The position numbers were made by a program, and so were the translations under genes. From NCBI GenBank assembly GCA_032158295.1, contig CM063262.1, positions 9,209,394-9,273,393 on the forward strand: a stretch of DNA of 64,000 nt, given 5' to 3'. Below the pieces are notes generated by a model. The model was not told the DNA's origin. It did not search any database and worked only from the letters and a program-made list of their open reading frames with translations. Below, piece after piece: positions 46,761 through 59,752 of the stretch (position 1 is its first letter; the number at the start of each line of letters is the position of its first letter). This stretch comes from Pycnopodia helianthoides (lineage: Eukaryota; Echinodermata; Asteroidea; Forcipulatida; Asteriidae).

Positions 46761-48219
46761 ACGTTTATGATGCCATCATCCTGTGGTAAATTACCTCAGG
46801 ATCTCAACATGTCAGATGGCACTTCCAAAGCTCCGTACTACAACACAACCACAACACAAGGCAAGGCAATTACCCCCCAAACGAGGAAAAAAATCTTTGA
46901 CGTGGTCTACACGTTTAATAAAGCATGCTCACCTCATTATAATCCAATGCGTGACTGCATCACCAAAGACAACCATGGGAGTGTGTTGTTAATTAAACAG
47001 TCGTAGGATCATAAACGCCCCCATAGGAAGTGTTGACGAATGACTGGCCAGCCCCAGACACAAGTTTTGACACCCGCATAGTGCAGAGCGTGGGACCCAG
47101 CTGTTCCGACCTCAGACTCCGTTAATCAGGGTTTTTTTTTCTCTCCAGAAATTGATGGACCCGTACACTTTGGAAATTAAATCCTCGTATTCCTTGGTTC
47201 ACCCGAACGATACGCTGTTGGAATAGTAATGGCCGCTGCAATGAGCAGGATCAATTAATTCCGGAGTGGGCAGGGTGACTGTGAACTATTCTCCTCCGAG
47301 ACAAGCGTGCTCTCCCTTGTAGGGCTTGTAGGACTTGAGGCTAAAAGCAAGGCACATACACGGCCTGGCTTCGGACTCTTTCACGGATGCTCATTTACGG
47401 ATTTCCAATTCATCAAAGCATTTGAGCCAGTGGTGTAAAAGGGGGGGGGGGGGTGCGCTATAAAATATATATTTTAGGAAATACGTACTCACCCCAGTTG
47501 ACCCTCATTCAAAATCTGGATGTATGGAATAAAAATTACCCGTGTAAAGTTTTTGAAACAGTCTTCCCATTTCTATGCATGGCAATGTATTTGATTTTAC
47601 GATCATGTAGATTATCTTATAAAACATAGAACGTGACACACAAAGAGTGCTAAAAAGAGGCCTGTTTCAGAGAAAATGCTTATGTAAACTAACGGATACT
47701 GCAGTTTTAATTTGTCAGAAGTGACTGCCCCTTGAAAAAATGGTGCACCCCCTTGAGACCACTTAAATGTTACCGTATAAATTCGGTGCTGAACTCAGCT
47801 ACAATACGATGAAGTGTTTGCTAACATGAAAGTCTTCAATTTAATTGTCAAATGATTTTAAATAAAATGTCCAAACGTCTTAGAGCACAATGTCCAGAAG
47901 AAGTGCCTAATCAGCTATGGGAGATTAACACGAATGCAATTTTGGGTGATTTTTATTTTTGTCACATCACTTTTTTCCACCCCTAAAAACATATTACACA
48001 TGTACATTTAAAATTAACAATGTAGAAAAATAAAATTACAACATAATCTGGAAACTTATTTGTAAATGAAAAATATTGTTCGACTCCAACATGCGCTGGA
48101 GGTGTCAAATTGTGAAGTTAAGCCGACTGTGTAAACGCTAGAGTCGCAGCTTGGTGGTTGGGTAATGCTGAAACATTTCAATGCACAACAGCTTGTCTAG
48201 ATTTGTCAGCTTAGTCTGT

Positions 48220-48570
48220 GTTTATGCAAAGCTCAATACTAGATTGGTCAGTTTAGTCTGTGATTATGCAAAGCTTTTCTGTATTGGTCAGTTTAGTCTG
48301 TGATTATGCAAAGCTTTTCTGTATTGGTCAGTTTAGTCTGTGATTATGCAAAGCTTTTCTAGATTGGTCAGTTTGTCGTGTTTTGAAAGCTTGCTATATT
48401 GGTTAGTTTAGTCTGTGTTTATGCAAAGCTTGCCTAGATTGGTCAGTTTAGTCTGTGATTATGCAAAGCTTGCCGATTGGTCAGTTTAGTCTGTGATTAT
48501 GCAAAGCTTGCAGATTGGTCAGTTTAGTCTGTGTTTATGTAAAGCTGCCTAGATTGGTTCAGTTTAGTCT
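48220..48570. repeat. 40 bp minisatellite
   Basis: About nine units of 40 bp of the form ATTGGTCAGTTTAGTCTGTG + ATTATGCAAAGCTTTTCTG, with some shorter units. Intergenic. Confidence 0.88.
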
Positions 48571-49177
48571 GTGTATTAATGCAACAGCAATTGTCTAGTA
48601 GTTTGTTTACTCTGTGTTTGCGCAAAAGTTTGTCTACCTTGGTCAGCTAGCCTCTTTACTTAGAAACTTGTCTACGTAGGTTAAATGTAATCTATGCACC
48701 TTTTGGTATTAACCTCAGGTCCTCAGTAACATTCAACAAGAATACTTCTTGTTTTTGCAACTTAACACAGACAAAATAGTGTACTGAAAACTTTTTACAC
48801 CAACGATGTTTTCAAAAAATTACATACGTTTTGTTATTCTTGTCTTCCACTCTCTCTCAGCTAACTCGATTGACTGCATTGTTTGGATTGGCTTTTACTG
48901 GCTTTACGTTTTTTGTGAATTTAGCATCGTCGTCTGCGTAAGTGGTTACGATTTGCAACATTAAGACCGGATATTTGGAAGAAGTGATTTACGCATAACG
49001 AAGTATTGCAGGGTTCTCCTTACAATTGGTACATTTTGTATTGAGATAACAAACATTCTGTTGTTTTATTTGAACTTAAGTCGTTATAATTTTACCTTTA
49101 GATATGCCACTTATAAGTAGTAACTCCCCCATCGCTGCAAATGCTTTCATTTAAGATTTCAGAATTGCAATTAACAA

Positions 49178-49470
49178 AAGAACTCACTCCGTGGCAGTTC
49201 AGTTAATTACGAGAAGTCCCCCGATCCACAAAGCTAAAGTAGTAGTCCAGGCTGATTTCCTACCTCCCGCCCAGGTAGTAGTTAATAAGCAGGACAGTTC
49301 TTTTCAGAACTGAGAAGTCTCCCGAATTCCGAAAATCTACTCCGCGGTAAATAGCAAGACAAGTTCTCTAAAAAACAAAATCTACACAGCAAAGTAGATA
49401 TTTATACACATATGGTGTTACCGCAAACCGAATATATATTGATACCTCACCATGCAATGCCTCAAAACCC
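49178..49470 (+). repeat. Repeat of the 24196 family, copy 3
   Basis: Matches the body of the 24196 repeat from AAAAGAACTCACTCCGTGGC to CCGAATATATATTGATACC, without the CTGACGA...GAAA head. Confidence 0.65.
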
Positions 49471-51197
49471 ATATAACAAAAACGCTATTATAAAATGATT
49501 TTTTTTTTCTTCAATTCGGCCGATTAACCGAAGGCCTACCAGAAACAGTTTGAGTGTGCTGTAAGTTTATATTGATTGAAAAAAATGCAACCTGAAGCTG
49601 TTCCATCGCCTAAGCGACACGCACAGGTTTAATACTTGTCTCGCTCGAGGACACACGCGCCACCAACGGTCAGGCTATCACTCAATGACACAATCATCGA
49701 ATAATGACGTCTACCATGGTCACCCTAAGCCATTCATACAATAAGAGTGCATGTTATGTTTAGCCATCTTGTTAATCTAACATCCAAATCAATGCCATGA
49801 CATTGATGGTGAAAGAAAATAAAAACAAATAAGTCAACCAATCAAGAAATGAAAAACTAACTAACTAAATAAACAAATAGATGTAAATAAATAAATAAAT
49901 AAATTAATTAATATAAATTAATAAACAAAGCAAAAAACAAAATAAGTACATAAATAAATAAATAATCCAATTAAAAATAAATAAATAAAATAATAATAAT
50001 AGTAATAACAATAATTAATTAATTAATTTAATAGTAAACAAATCAAATGAAATAATATCTTTGAACCTGCTTGCCCCATCACCCAAATTACAATGTCTTG
50101 TTACGCGCCATTGTGCTCACGGTAGTGTGAAGACGTGACGTCACTTTCGGTTTACAGTTTACGTTGTTCTAATGGTCCGTGTAGCTGTTTTTAAAAACAA
50201 ACAAATAAATCAAATAAATAAATGAAATACACCCCCTTGAAGAAAAGCAGAATTTGATGGATGTATCCGTGAACAGGGGCCTGGATTTCTTGGTCACTTA
50301 AACACTGACCATCATCATCAGCAAGTCCATTTTGGGTCCCCATCACCAGCGGCACCGGGAGGAAATGACAGCTAGCTCCCGAGCTCCTCACTTATTGATA
50401 ACTTGAGGCAGCAGTTTGAGGCTGTTTGAGGAATTCGTCCACGCGTGATCATCCCTCATGGTCACACGACTTCTATCCCTTTTGATCCGCAGATAGTCAA
50501 TGAATAGTTTATAAATTAACGGCAAGCGTTGAATCTTTGATGATGATGCAGTGCTGCTCTCGAGATGGCTGCTTGTGCTGAACGACTGTTTTATGTCGAC
50601 CAAAATCTGTGTGGCAGAACACCCGATGTAAAAATTGCGCTGGTTCATAAAGGTGGCTACTTTTAGAGATTTTTAAGACTCACTTCAACACTGTGTTCGT
50701 AGCCGTTTATACTCATATGCGTTTTCTTTTGATTTTCGTACATAATTATACCATATCGCAATTCCCCCACATTTTAACTTAACTTTCAAAGCTCAATTCA
50801 TTAAAATACACTAAGTTAAAAATTTAAAAAGGCCGCTAGATGCACAAACATTAAAGCAGGAAATTCGGCAACCCTTTGATTCATTTGAGGTCATAAAATA
50901 GCCGTCGGGTCTGCCAACCGATTCCTGTGAGAGAATACATAGCAGCTTCCACCCAGCGTAGTGGAAGCCCATTACAACCGACACCGCGTGCTATCTACCC
51001 AAGATAGCACAGTCACGCCGGATGATGTATTTCGCTAACCCCTAAAAGTCGTGTACTGGTATTTAGTGCAGACGTGACCACAAGAGACGCCGCTTGCATA
51101 CTTGAGTTCACGGCACCTGTTTCTGGCCTGCCAGCTCGTAACAATTCATGTACAGGGATTTGCAGACTCTGTCGAGCCCTCCTCTTCTTTGAGTAGC

Positions 51198-54100
51198 ATG
51201 ACTGGGAGCAAAAAATCCTACAAGATGATAGTGATGTATATGGTGTTCCTGCTTGTTTTGGACATCGCCATTTCAGGTAATAGATTATTTCGTGGTTCCT
51301 TGTATAGAGACATTCTATAGGCTGGTTTCTCACCTTGGGAACTCGTCTTTCAATGCGAAGTTCTTGTTTTACATCGGAAGAAACCCTCTCCGATTTCATA
51401 ATTATAATCCGTCAAGCACAGGTACTAGCTCCCGAGTAAAGTTGTTGTTCCCTTTTTAGTATTGTTATGACAGGCATGCTTTGAAAACACCGGTAAACTG
51501 ACATGCAAATATGCTATTTGCCCCAATATTTTTTAATTACCCGCGTCTCGATCGAACCACTTAGTGCTCAATTTTGGGGAATCATTTGAGAAGCTAATTT
51601 GTTCGATTTGTTGTTGTTTGTTGTGTTGTTGTAATTATTGGTGTTGCTCTATTGTAGTTGTTTTGTTGTTGTTGTTGTTGTTGTTTTCCTTTGTTCCTTC
51701 TTTTTGAACATTATGATATAAATTTGTTTCTTTATGGAAACTAATATTTTTTAATGAAACGATTTGAGAATGAAAACGCACAAAAAGGTGCCTTAAAATG
51801 AGCCTCTAAAAGGAACTAGTTGATAAAGTGGTGTTGAAAACGAACGTACAAAGAACATCTTTTTGCCTTGGGTACTCATTTTTACTAAAAAGAAACACTA
51901 TCGAGTTCCAAGCAACATCTTATGGTTATCAATATTAAAGAAACTAATTTCTCAATAACTGCACAAAGTTCAGTAAGGTGCATTATCCAACACATGGAAC
52001 CTAAAGATGAAAGCAAAGTACAAACAATCACCACGCCCGGAATCCGAACCCCATAGTGCACTATTGCAACACCACAGCTTTAGCCCAAATCACACTCCCC
52101 TACCGCTTTCGGACACTCTTCAAGATTGCGAAAATAGAATTAGCTTTTGCAAACTGCTTAACAGTTTTGTTTGATATTCTGCCATTGATGTAATCTACCT
52201 TTAAAGTGAATAAATTATAATACCGGACACACACCATAGTCTGCCGTGCTCTTAAAATGGAGACCAAAGACAAAACAAAAAAGGGAAGATAGCAGAAGGT
52301 TTCAATTGGGGAATTCATAAGACCGGGATGTTCCACAAATGAACAAAAGGGGTCCCCACAGGGGTGCATATTCGAGAATTGGTGTCCAGAAGTAAGTGTA
52401 TTTTCGCTATTATTGAGACCACGGACAAAACAAAAAAGGGGAAAACAAAAGGTTTCTATATAAAGGAATTTTAAAGACTAGGGTGCTCAACAAGGAATTG
52501 TTTGTGTACAAAGTATATGGGTGGATGTTAGTACAGGGATAAAGGAGAGAACAAAAGATGTCTCTACATGGATTAAAAACTAGAATGCGTGTGGCAGTCA
52601 TTGTGGCTCAACTGTTTACAAAATAATCATGCTTATCAGAACAAGTCTACCAGCCAAAATACCATGTCACATGTGCAGTTTATGAGTGGTACCCTGCTAA
52701 AAGCTCTACGAAACTGGGCCCTGGCTGCATAGAAATGATAAGATTCGAAAATGTCAGCCATTTTCAACGCCATCTTGGATTTCGGAAAGAGCCCCGGTAA
52801 GATTTTCGGTTGGTAGCCGGTTTTTTTTAAGGAACAGCTTGTTGGGAGCAATTTCAAGGATATAGCTAATGCTCTTGGCCTATTTGTTTTAAGCGTGTGA
52901 AACTATTTTGACGAAATTGAAACATTGCTTTAAAAATAGAAAGTTCTATATTGAAGTTGATTCGTATAAAATGGGCTAATCGGTAACTGCGCATAACCAA
53001 TAAACCAAACACGCGAAGATGCAATCAGTTTAACATCGTGCTTCAGACACCATTTTTTTCAAACACATGTTTCTTAACTCATGGTTGCAGTCAAATTCCT
53101 TTCCATTATATGAACTTTTCATACACTGCAAAAACTTGGGTGTTAAAATTGACACCATGGATGTTGTCACATATAGATACCAAAAAAGGAATCGACATTT
53201 ACATCATAGGGTGTTAAAATAACACTAATTTCTGCCAATTAACACTAATTTCTGCCAAAACAATTACATTTGAGTTGTTTAACACCTATAATGTTCAATT
53301 CAATTCTCTTTTGGGTATCTATATGTGACAACACCCATGGTGTCAATTTTAACACCCCAGTTTTTGCAGTGTACAGGGACCGGGAAAGTAGACTGTGCAA
53401 GTCTTGCGCGTACCGAAAACGAGAAAACAACCTGAACGAGAACTATTATTTATGAAATCGAATCTTCTTCGTAAGTTATATTTCTACAAAATTCGTACAA
53501 TTATAAACACACAGAGCCATTTATCAGCAATACACTGTCAATGTTTGTATTATACAAATAGTTTGTTAATATTAATATTTCTGCCTAAAGGTTGTTTAAT
53601 TTTATAGTAAAAACAATGAAGAACTTGATTTAATATTCTATTGCAACAGTTAAAGCAACCAATTGTCGTTGCGTTTTGACGGTGAGCCTCTATGGTGAAT
53701 TGGTATTGGTATGAATGTTAAAAAATATGCAGGTTCTTTCTGATTGGAACTTGTAATGTTTTACTGTACTTTGTTACTAAAAACCAATCATCTCAACATT
53801 CCAAATTACTCAAATAAGAGTCACTTGAAAATTGTAAAATATTTCATTAAAAGATTATTATTGAAACAATTTTATGAATTCCAGAACCTGCTGTATCCCC
53901 TGCACCGTCACAAGACCCACCTGTGAAGAAAGGTAAATATTTCCAATTAACATTCAAGTTATCTTTATTTATTTGTGAATGATATTCTTGTTGCTGATAA
54001 TTAATTGTTTGTTGTTCCCTTTTTTTTTTTTAAATCATCATATGAGAGTTTTGACTGATGATGTTGATAGGTTTTGCATAATCATGGGATGATTTCTTCA

Positions 54101-57100
54101 CAAAAGGTTAAACTGGATTAACTTGAAGTAGTCAAAATGTTTTATAATCTATAAAATAGCTATTATTGCAATATATGGAATCTCGTACTTAAAGTTTGGT
54201 ATTGTACCAATATATTAGTGTTATATTATAGGACTCTTATTTGACAATTACCTTGGATCAATGCACTAGTATGCTATAAACGGGTCATTTTCGTCCGACA
54301 TCACTTAGAAAAGTCCGACCCATTGTGTACAAGAGACAGTTATGTTCGACACATCGTGTCCAAAACACCAATATGTCGATCTAATGTGTCCAAGAGACTA
54401 TTTCGTCCGACCCTCTACGTTCGACAAACGTTGGACATAGTAATGGTGCAAAACAGACAAACAACATACACGTTATTTTACAACTGTGCCAAATAATGTT
54501 GATGACAGATCAATCATGCGTAAGCTTTTTAACTGTATTTATAAAGCCAAATGATACAAGGCGCTGATATATTTGTTTATCTGCCATGTATGTGGAGCTA
54601 CGTTTTTGAAGTATGAGGCCTATTCATTTATAGCACCATGTAATGGTTTACAAGGTGCTGTGGCGCAATATGCTGCCAATCAAACCAGGAACACCGGGGC
54701 GAACCCCTTCTCTTTTCGATAAGTGCACTGTGTTCTTTACGTGCATTACAAAACACACGAGACCTACGGCTTTACGTCCCATCTGAAGGACGCATCAATC
54801 ATGGTTAAGTGTCTTGCTGAAGGACACAAGTGTCACGACCGGGACTCGAACCCACACTCTGCTGATCAGAAACACCAGAGCTTGAGTCCGGTGTTCTTAT
54901 CCGCTCTGCTTAACATAACATAATTTAAGTGATTTCTTTCAAATGATTTGCATATTTTGCCTTATGAACATGTGAATTTGCATCTTAGTTACATTTTCCC
55001 ATATTTCAACCAATACTTCTCTGTTAGAACATTTTACCTGCACCTTCTCCTCTTTATTGTGTGTGGAATCTTCAACGTGCAATTTGATACAATGGTGTAA
55101 AGAAATACGACGAACCAGTCATGTTTAGCAACTAGGTTGGGATGGTAGTGCCATCTGCTCTATCAGCCAGGCTCCTTGTGGGTGATATCCATGTCTACAT
55201 CCGTATGGACTGTGGAGTGGGTAGGCCTATAACCCTGCTACAGCTCCAGGAGTAGGTGGTAAAAGCGCCCCTGGTGACAGTTGATTTGGGTCCACAGCCC
55301 AAATCAGTTAAGTGTAGCCTTTACCGTGAGGCTTGAAGTGGCCGTCCGGCCTTTTGAGTTAGGTGATATGTCATACCCTCAAAAAACGTACTATTTTTGT
55401 AATACACGTTACGATTTTTTAGTACCAAGCTTGTACACATTAGTTTCCCAGGCAACACTTTGTCGAAAACAATTCTACATCTTCCAACACCAATGTTGTT
55501 TTTTTCTCAAGCTGTATTTATATTTCCACGAGTGACATTATGATCTTAGTGCTACGTGCGAGAAGCATTTATAAGCACCCAAGTCATGTAGGAAATATAT
55601 GGACATACTACTCGGGTAGCATTCGAACCGTCGACCCTCGCACTCTAGAGCAAAAACCCGCTAGACCACTAGGCGTGCCCAGTGACAGAGGCCCGTGCGA
55701 ATCTTTAAGCAGCGGTTACCTCAACAGTTTGAAAAAAATGAAATAATTGCTTCGAGGGTAAAGAATATTATTTCAGTTTACAGGTACAACGACGCGTGAT
55801 AACCACTGTTTACGAACGCAGAGCGTACGAAAGTGTTTATCACATATCGGTGTAAGAGTAAAACAACATCAATACTTAATTGATCTTAGTCACGGTTGAT
55901 TTTAACGTGAGGCTGTCATTTTCACAACCACTCTCTATACGTCATCAATGTCTGCATCAGTGGAAATGACAAAACAATCTGGTACAAAAACAACGCCATT
56001 TCGTTCCTTACACATTAAAAGGATAGACCGAAAGCAGGGCCCAATTTCAAAGAGCTGCTTAATGGCAGAGTCAACCTCGTCCCCAGTGTGTTTCGAGCAG
56101 TACGAGGTTGACCGCTCTCTTACCCTGGTATTGGATCATTTGCATATCCAACATTTTTGGATACGTATGCAAATTAGAATAGTCTGGCTGCTTTCCGAAA
56201 CTCACATCTTCGTCATAGTCTCGTGGTCCGGTACAAGATTTAATAACTGTACGGTGTAATTCTTCTAGATACGATGAATATGGAACATATGCTAATATTT
56301 AAAGTCGTTGTCCAATCAGGGTCCAAGTAAGGAGTTTCCCTCCCAGGGTTTACTTTTGTAAACATGGTTGGAAATAAAGTAAACCATGGAGACGAGGTTG
56401 AGGCAGGGTATACTTATTGTCACAGACTAGTATCCTCACTTGGTGTATCCCAATATGTGCATGCAATAACAAACTTGTGAACGTTTGGGCTCAATTGGTC
56501 ATCGAAGTTGCATGACAATAATCTAAGAAAAACCACCCTTGTTTGAAGTCTTTGAAGCCTTTCTCGGAATCAAATGTTTTAGTGAGAAATTACCTCTTTC
56601 TCAAAAGCTAAATTACTTCAGAGGGAGTCATTTTTCACAATATTTTATACTATCAGCAGCTCTCAGGTGCTCCTTACGAAGTAAGTTTTATGGTAATGTA
56701 TTTCTTGATTAACCGCCAAAAGATTCCACTGCCTTTAAGCAGAAATTGTTGCGTAACTTTTTTTTCTGCTTAGCAAAAAGTGAGCAGGATATCAGTCACA
56801 GATGGTACATGTGCCATGGCTGGTTACCTTATTCTTTAAGAATATTTTGTTGCTGTGCTTAGGCACTGTTTGTGCCTAGCAGCTCTCTGAAATTGGGCCC
56901 TGTTTTTTCATTTCATTCAACAAAGAGTGTTCATTATTTTTGCTCAAGCTCGGCACCCGGTGCAAACGTCAGACAAAAATAGTCTGGTTACCTTAAAGGA
57001 ACATTACAGAATTGGTAAGAAAAAAACTTGTAAAATATACTTTTTTATCACAGATTTACATAAAACCTGTCTGAAATGCCATATTTGATGAGAAATGAAT

Positions 57101-58409
57101 AAACTAATTTTCCGATTGGAGTTTATCGCTCAGTGAGCGTTTTATTCATATCTATATGATCTATTCGATTTCATGCAAATGTGTAATCGGGTTTTCACTA
57201 TTTTCTCGTGACCCAGATGGCCGAAACAACAAATTACAGTAATTTCCAACACAAAATGAAGAGTAAAAGTCTTTCAAATATGTATGTTTATTGTTCTGTA
57301 TTCCTTTAAATAAATATAAAGACTCCTTCCACATGAGTGTAGCAAATGATGACCTTTTTAAGCAGTACCGTTAATTACTCTGGGGACAAAGTCCTAGAGC
57401 CAGGCATGTTTCCCTTCTATGATGTGTTCTGTCGAACCGTAACAGACGCGTTCAATAATTAAGGAGTTAGTTAACCCAGTTGAACTCTGACCTATGGGCT
57501 GGTGGATTCTTCTCTTTTGAGTTTCATTAGGCCATTATGAGCGGTGCTATTCGCTCGTAAATCTGGGTCAGATGAGCTATTTCGCCGTCATCATTAGTCA
57601 GCCATGTAATGTATCATTCCCAGATTACAAGTACGTCATAAGTTTGCAGAGCTCATTTAAAGGAACATTACAGAATTGTTGTTTTTTTTTGCTAACAAAA
57701 CAGTTGCTGGCAGTGTAAGCACTTTATGTAATCCACCATATACATAAACTGACAAACCTGTAGAAGTTTGAGATCGATCGGCCATCTGGGTCACGAGAAA
57801 ATAGTGAAAAACCGATTAAACATTTTGCATGAAATCATATAGATTCAAAAAATGAATAAAACGCTCAATGAGCGATAAACTCCAATCGGAAAATTAGTTT
57901 AATAATTTCTCATCAAATATGGCATTTCAGACAGAAATATTTCATGGGATATTTTCTACTATCGTCATCATTAGACCGTGTAAGTTTTATGTAAATCTGT
58001 GATCAAAAAGTATATTTTACAAGGTTTTTTTCTTACCAATTCTGTAATGTTCCTTTATACACTCAAACGAGGCAAGTTGTCAGCACATTATTTTAATATT
58101 TCCATTGTCTTAACCACGTCGTACACACTGGTCAGCTCTAATGCCATAAGATCGTTAGCTGGACCATGCCGCTCGTCCAAGAGGGGTGTCAATCAACATG
58201 GGACAGTGGTTTGGTTAGAAAGGGCAGGACAAAACTCTGCCAGCATCTTTGTGTGTACAAAATCGGTCTGTCAACTGTCAATGGTAGATGTACCGAAATA
58301 TACAAAATTAATACTTCAGCGAACAGTTAATTACTCAGGCAAAAACCTGAACATGTCAATAACACACATAGATAAATATAATGTTGACAACAAATGCAAA
58401 ACCTTTTAA
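51198..58409 (+). CDS. Tentative secreted Ig-like domain protein (3 exons)
   Basis: Exon 1 (51198-51276) starts at an ATG with A at -3 and encodes a signal peptide: MTGSKKSYKM then a hydrophobic run IVMYMVFLLVLDIAIS, ending in phase 1 at a GTAATA donor. Exon 2 (53885-53932) is flanked by CAG and GTAAAT, is phase 1-1 and encodes a Pro-rich linker EPAVSPAPSQDPPVKK. The Ig-like exon (58084-58409) continues in phase and looks like a V-type Ig domain: a SLAGPC strand, VVWLER (core Trp), NLNMSITHIDKYNVDNKC near the end (second Cys), then a stop. The three exons give 453 nt, about 150 aa. Phase-1 signal-peptide and Ig exons are typical of Ig-superfamily genes. Weak points: the acceptor before 58084 has no native pyrimidine tract, the linker intron is long, and more exons may exist. 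Confidence 0.4.
53122..53373. mobile_element. MITE with CACTGCAAAAAC-type ends, copy 2
   Basis: A copy of the element at 45910-46169 with TA at both ends (TACACTGCAAAAAC... GTTTTTGCAGTGTA). It lies in the first intron of the 51198 gene. Confidence 0.8.
54590..54910 (-). repeat. tRNA-Leu/Ser-like SINE, minus orientation
   Basis: A copy of the 11431 family with a truncated head, in the intron between the linker and Ig-like exons of the 51198 gene. Confidence 0.65.
55137..55375 (+). repeat. SINE body fragment
   Basis: Matches the body of the 11431 SINE (GGGATGGTAGTGC... to the AAATCAGTTAAGTGTAGCC segment) without the tRNA head. Confidence 0.55.
56072..56400. mobile_element. Inverted-repeat element, copy 2, nested
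   Basis: An opposite-orientation copy of the element at 8164-8486. It sits inside another repeat whose ends carry the GGGCCCAATTTCA motif (56038 and about 56903), so it inserted later than that repeat. Confidence 0.75.
56993..57224 (+). mobile_element. TTAA-MITE copy F, truncated
   Basis: The left end with TTAA at 56993-56996 is present; an internal stretch is deleted near 57066 and the right end is missing after about 57224. Confidence 0.75.
57657..58058 (-). mobile_element. TTAA-MITE copy G, reverse orientation
   Basis: A full copy (57661-58054) in reverse orientation, flanked by TTAA on the left and TTAT on the right. Its pyrimidine-rich end faces the Ig-like exon and ends 25 bp upstream of it. 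Confidence 0.85.
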
Positions 58410-58592
58410 TCTACGGGGGAAAAAAAATTGTCAGTATGGGCTGTCGTTTGAGGGTTTAAATTACGTTTTTAATATAAAAAAAACATAAACACTATACAAA
58501 AGAGATTGGCATTTATGAACGTGTTTATTGATAATCAACGATCATGTATATAAAATACAAACAATCTTTTCTGAGCTTGTTATTTTATACAG

Positions 58593-58824
58593 CCGATGAA
58601 AAGACTACGGTCTCTACAAGATTGTTCAAGGGCGACTTACTATTTTTCAGGAATAACAGTCTTTGCAAATGGTACGGGAATGTGCGGTCAAAATCGGTTA
58701 CACAGCACACCAATCTGGCGAGCGTGGGCTCTGGCGACATTTTGCGTCATGTGCTTACGGAAGTAAACCCAAAACAAGCGTGTTTATTTCGAGTCACTAG
58801 CAGTTTCCCTTACACAGCTACCTC
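58593..58824 (+). CDS. Candidate additional exon of the 51198 gene
   Basis: A good acceptor (TTTTATACAG) precedes 58593, and an open frame follows in the same phase (1) as the donor of the linker exon at 53932. It encodes ADEKTTVSTRLFKG, then CKWYGNV, and later KQACLFRVTSS, and can end at a GTAAAT donor at 58825 or at the TAA just after it (58826-58828). I do not recognise a domain. It could be an alternative to, or a downstream partner of, the Ig-like exon, but that exon has no donor that I can see. Confidence 0.3.
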
Positions 58825-58884
58825 GTAAATATGGTGCTAAGCCCGTAAGGTGACTGTAAGCTAAGATCCTGCGGTAAGCAGATT

Positions 58885-59155
58885 CACGAACGTTGGCGGT
58901 TGGGTATCTTTCTTCACCTTCAACCTCTGGGACCCCGGTTTGAATCACGCCGGGAGTACTATGTGGATTGGGTTTTCAGTCCATACCCGATTGCGTGGTT
59001 TTCCCCCGGAATAAATTATTTGGGGTTTTCCTCCCACATCTAAAACTGAAACTTATTCCTTTTCTCCTCTCCATGTGGTTCTTGGCTAGTATAGTGATTA
59101 AGTTCACTTTTCTGGGAACCCTTGGCTTCACAACCAGAATAAATAATTAAATGAA
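58885..59155 (+). repeat. Second tRNA-like SINE family, copy 3
   Basis: A copy of the 20512 element with a damaged head, downstream of the candidate exon at 58593. Confidence 0.65.
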
Positions 59156-59609
59156 TGAATAAATAAAATCTTTGATTATCTTGCCAGAACTCGTTGTATA
59201 CGCACGCTCGCTTTAATTATTTAGTTGGACCAGTCAATTTCCAGTATTTTCACTAAGCCTATGTTGCTGATAAAACGTTTTGTCGACCTTTGCCACTCTA
59301 AAGCAGATGTCTTTACCACTTACACCACCGGGACACCCCAGTAGTTCGAATCCTATATTTTAGCCGCGGTTACCGTTTATTTATTTATTTATTATAATAA
59401 TAATAATAACGGACATATATATTGCGCAATGCCTATATGAATATACTCTACTGCGCATCACAATTATTACCCCTGGTCACTGGGCCATTAGTTTCATTCC
59501 TTAAACCATCTCAGCTCCCTGGGGAGTATACAGCCTGTGCTACAAATATGCGCTACTAAGCTAAATCAATCACAAGAACCATCTCTGCCCTCACAGGTAC
59601 CCATTTTAC

Positions 59610-59752
59610 CCCTGGGTGGAGAGAAGCAATTATAGTTAAGTGTCTTGCTCAGGGACACAAGTGTCACGACCAGGACTCGAACCCACACTCTGCTGACCAG
59701 AAGCACCAGAGCTTGAGTTCGGTGTTCTTAACCGCTCGGCCACAACACCCTA
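59610..59752 (-). repeat. tRNA-Leu/Ser-like SINE head fragment
   Basis: The inverse head (CGCTCGGCCACAACACC) and GTGTCACGACC segment are present; the rest of the body is missing. Confidence 0.6.

Larger units (their letters stand above)
36559..51197. other. Gene-poor repeat region
   Basis: Apart from the repeats listed I find no convincing coding exon between the sulfotransferase start and 51198. The longest frames lie in repeats or lack splice and domain support. Confidence 0.6.

Noticed and set aside
50191..50648. Minus-strand frames (86 and 66 codons) as a possible gene
   Set aside because: No family motif or convincing splice sites; a stop separates the two frames.
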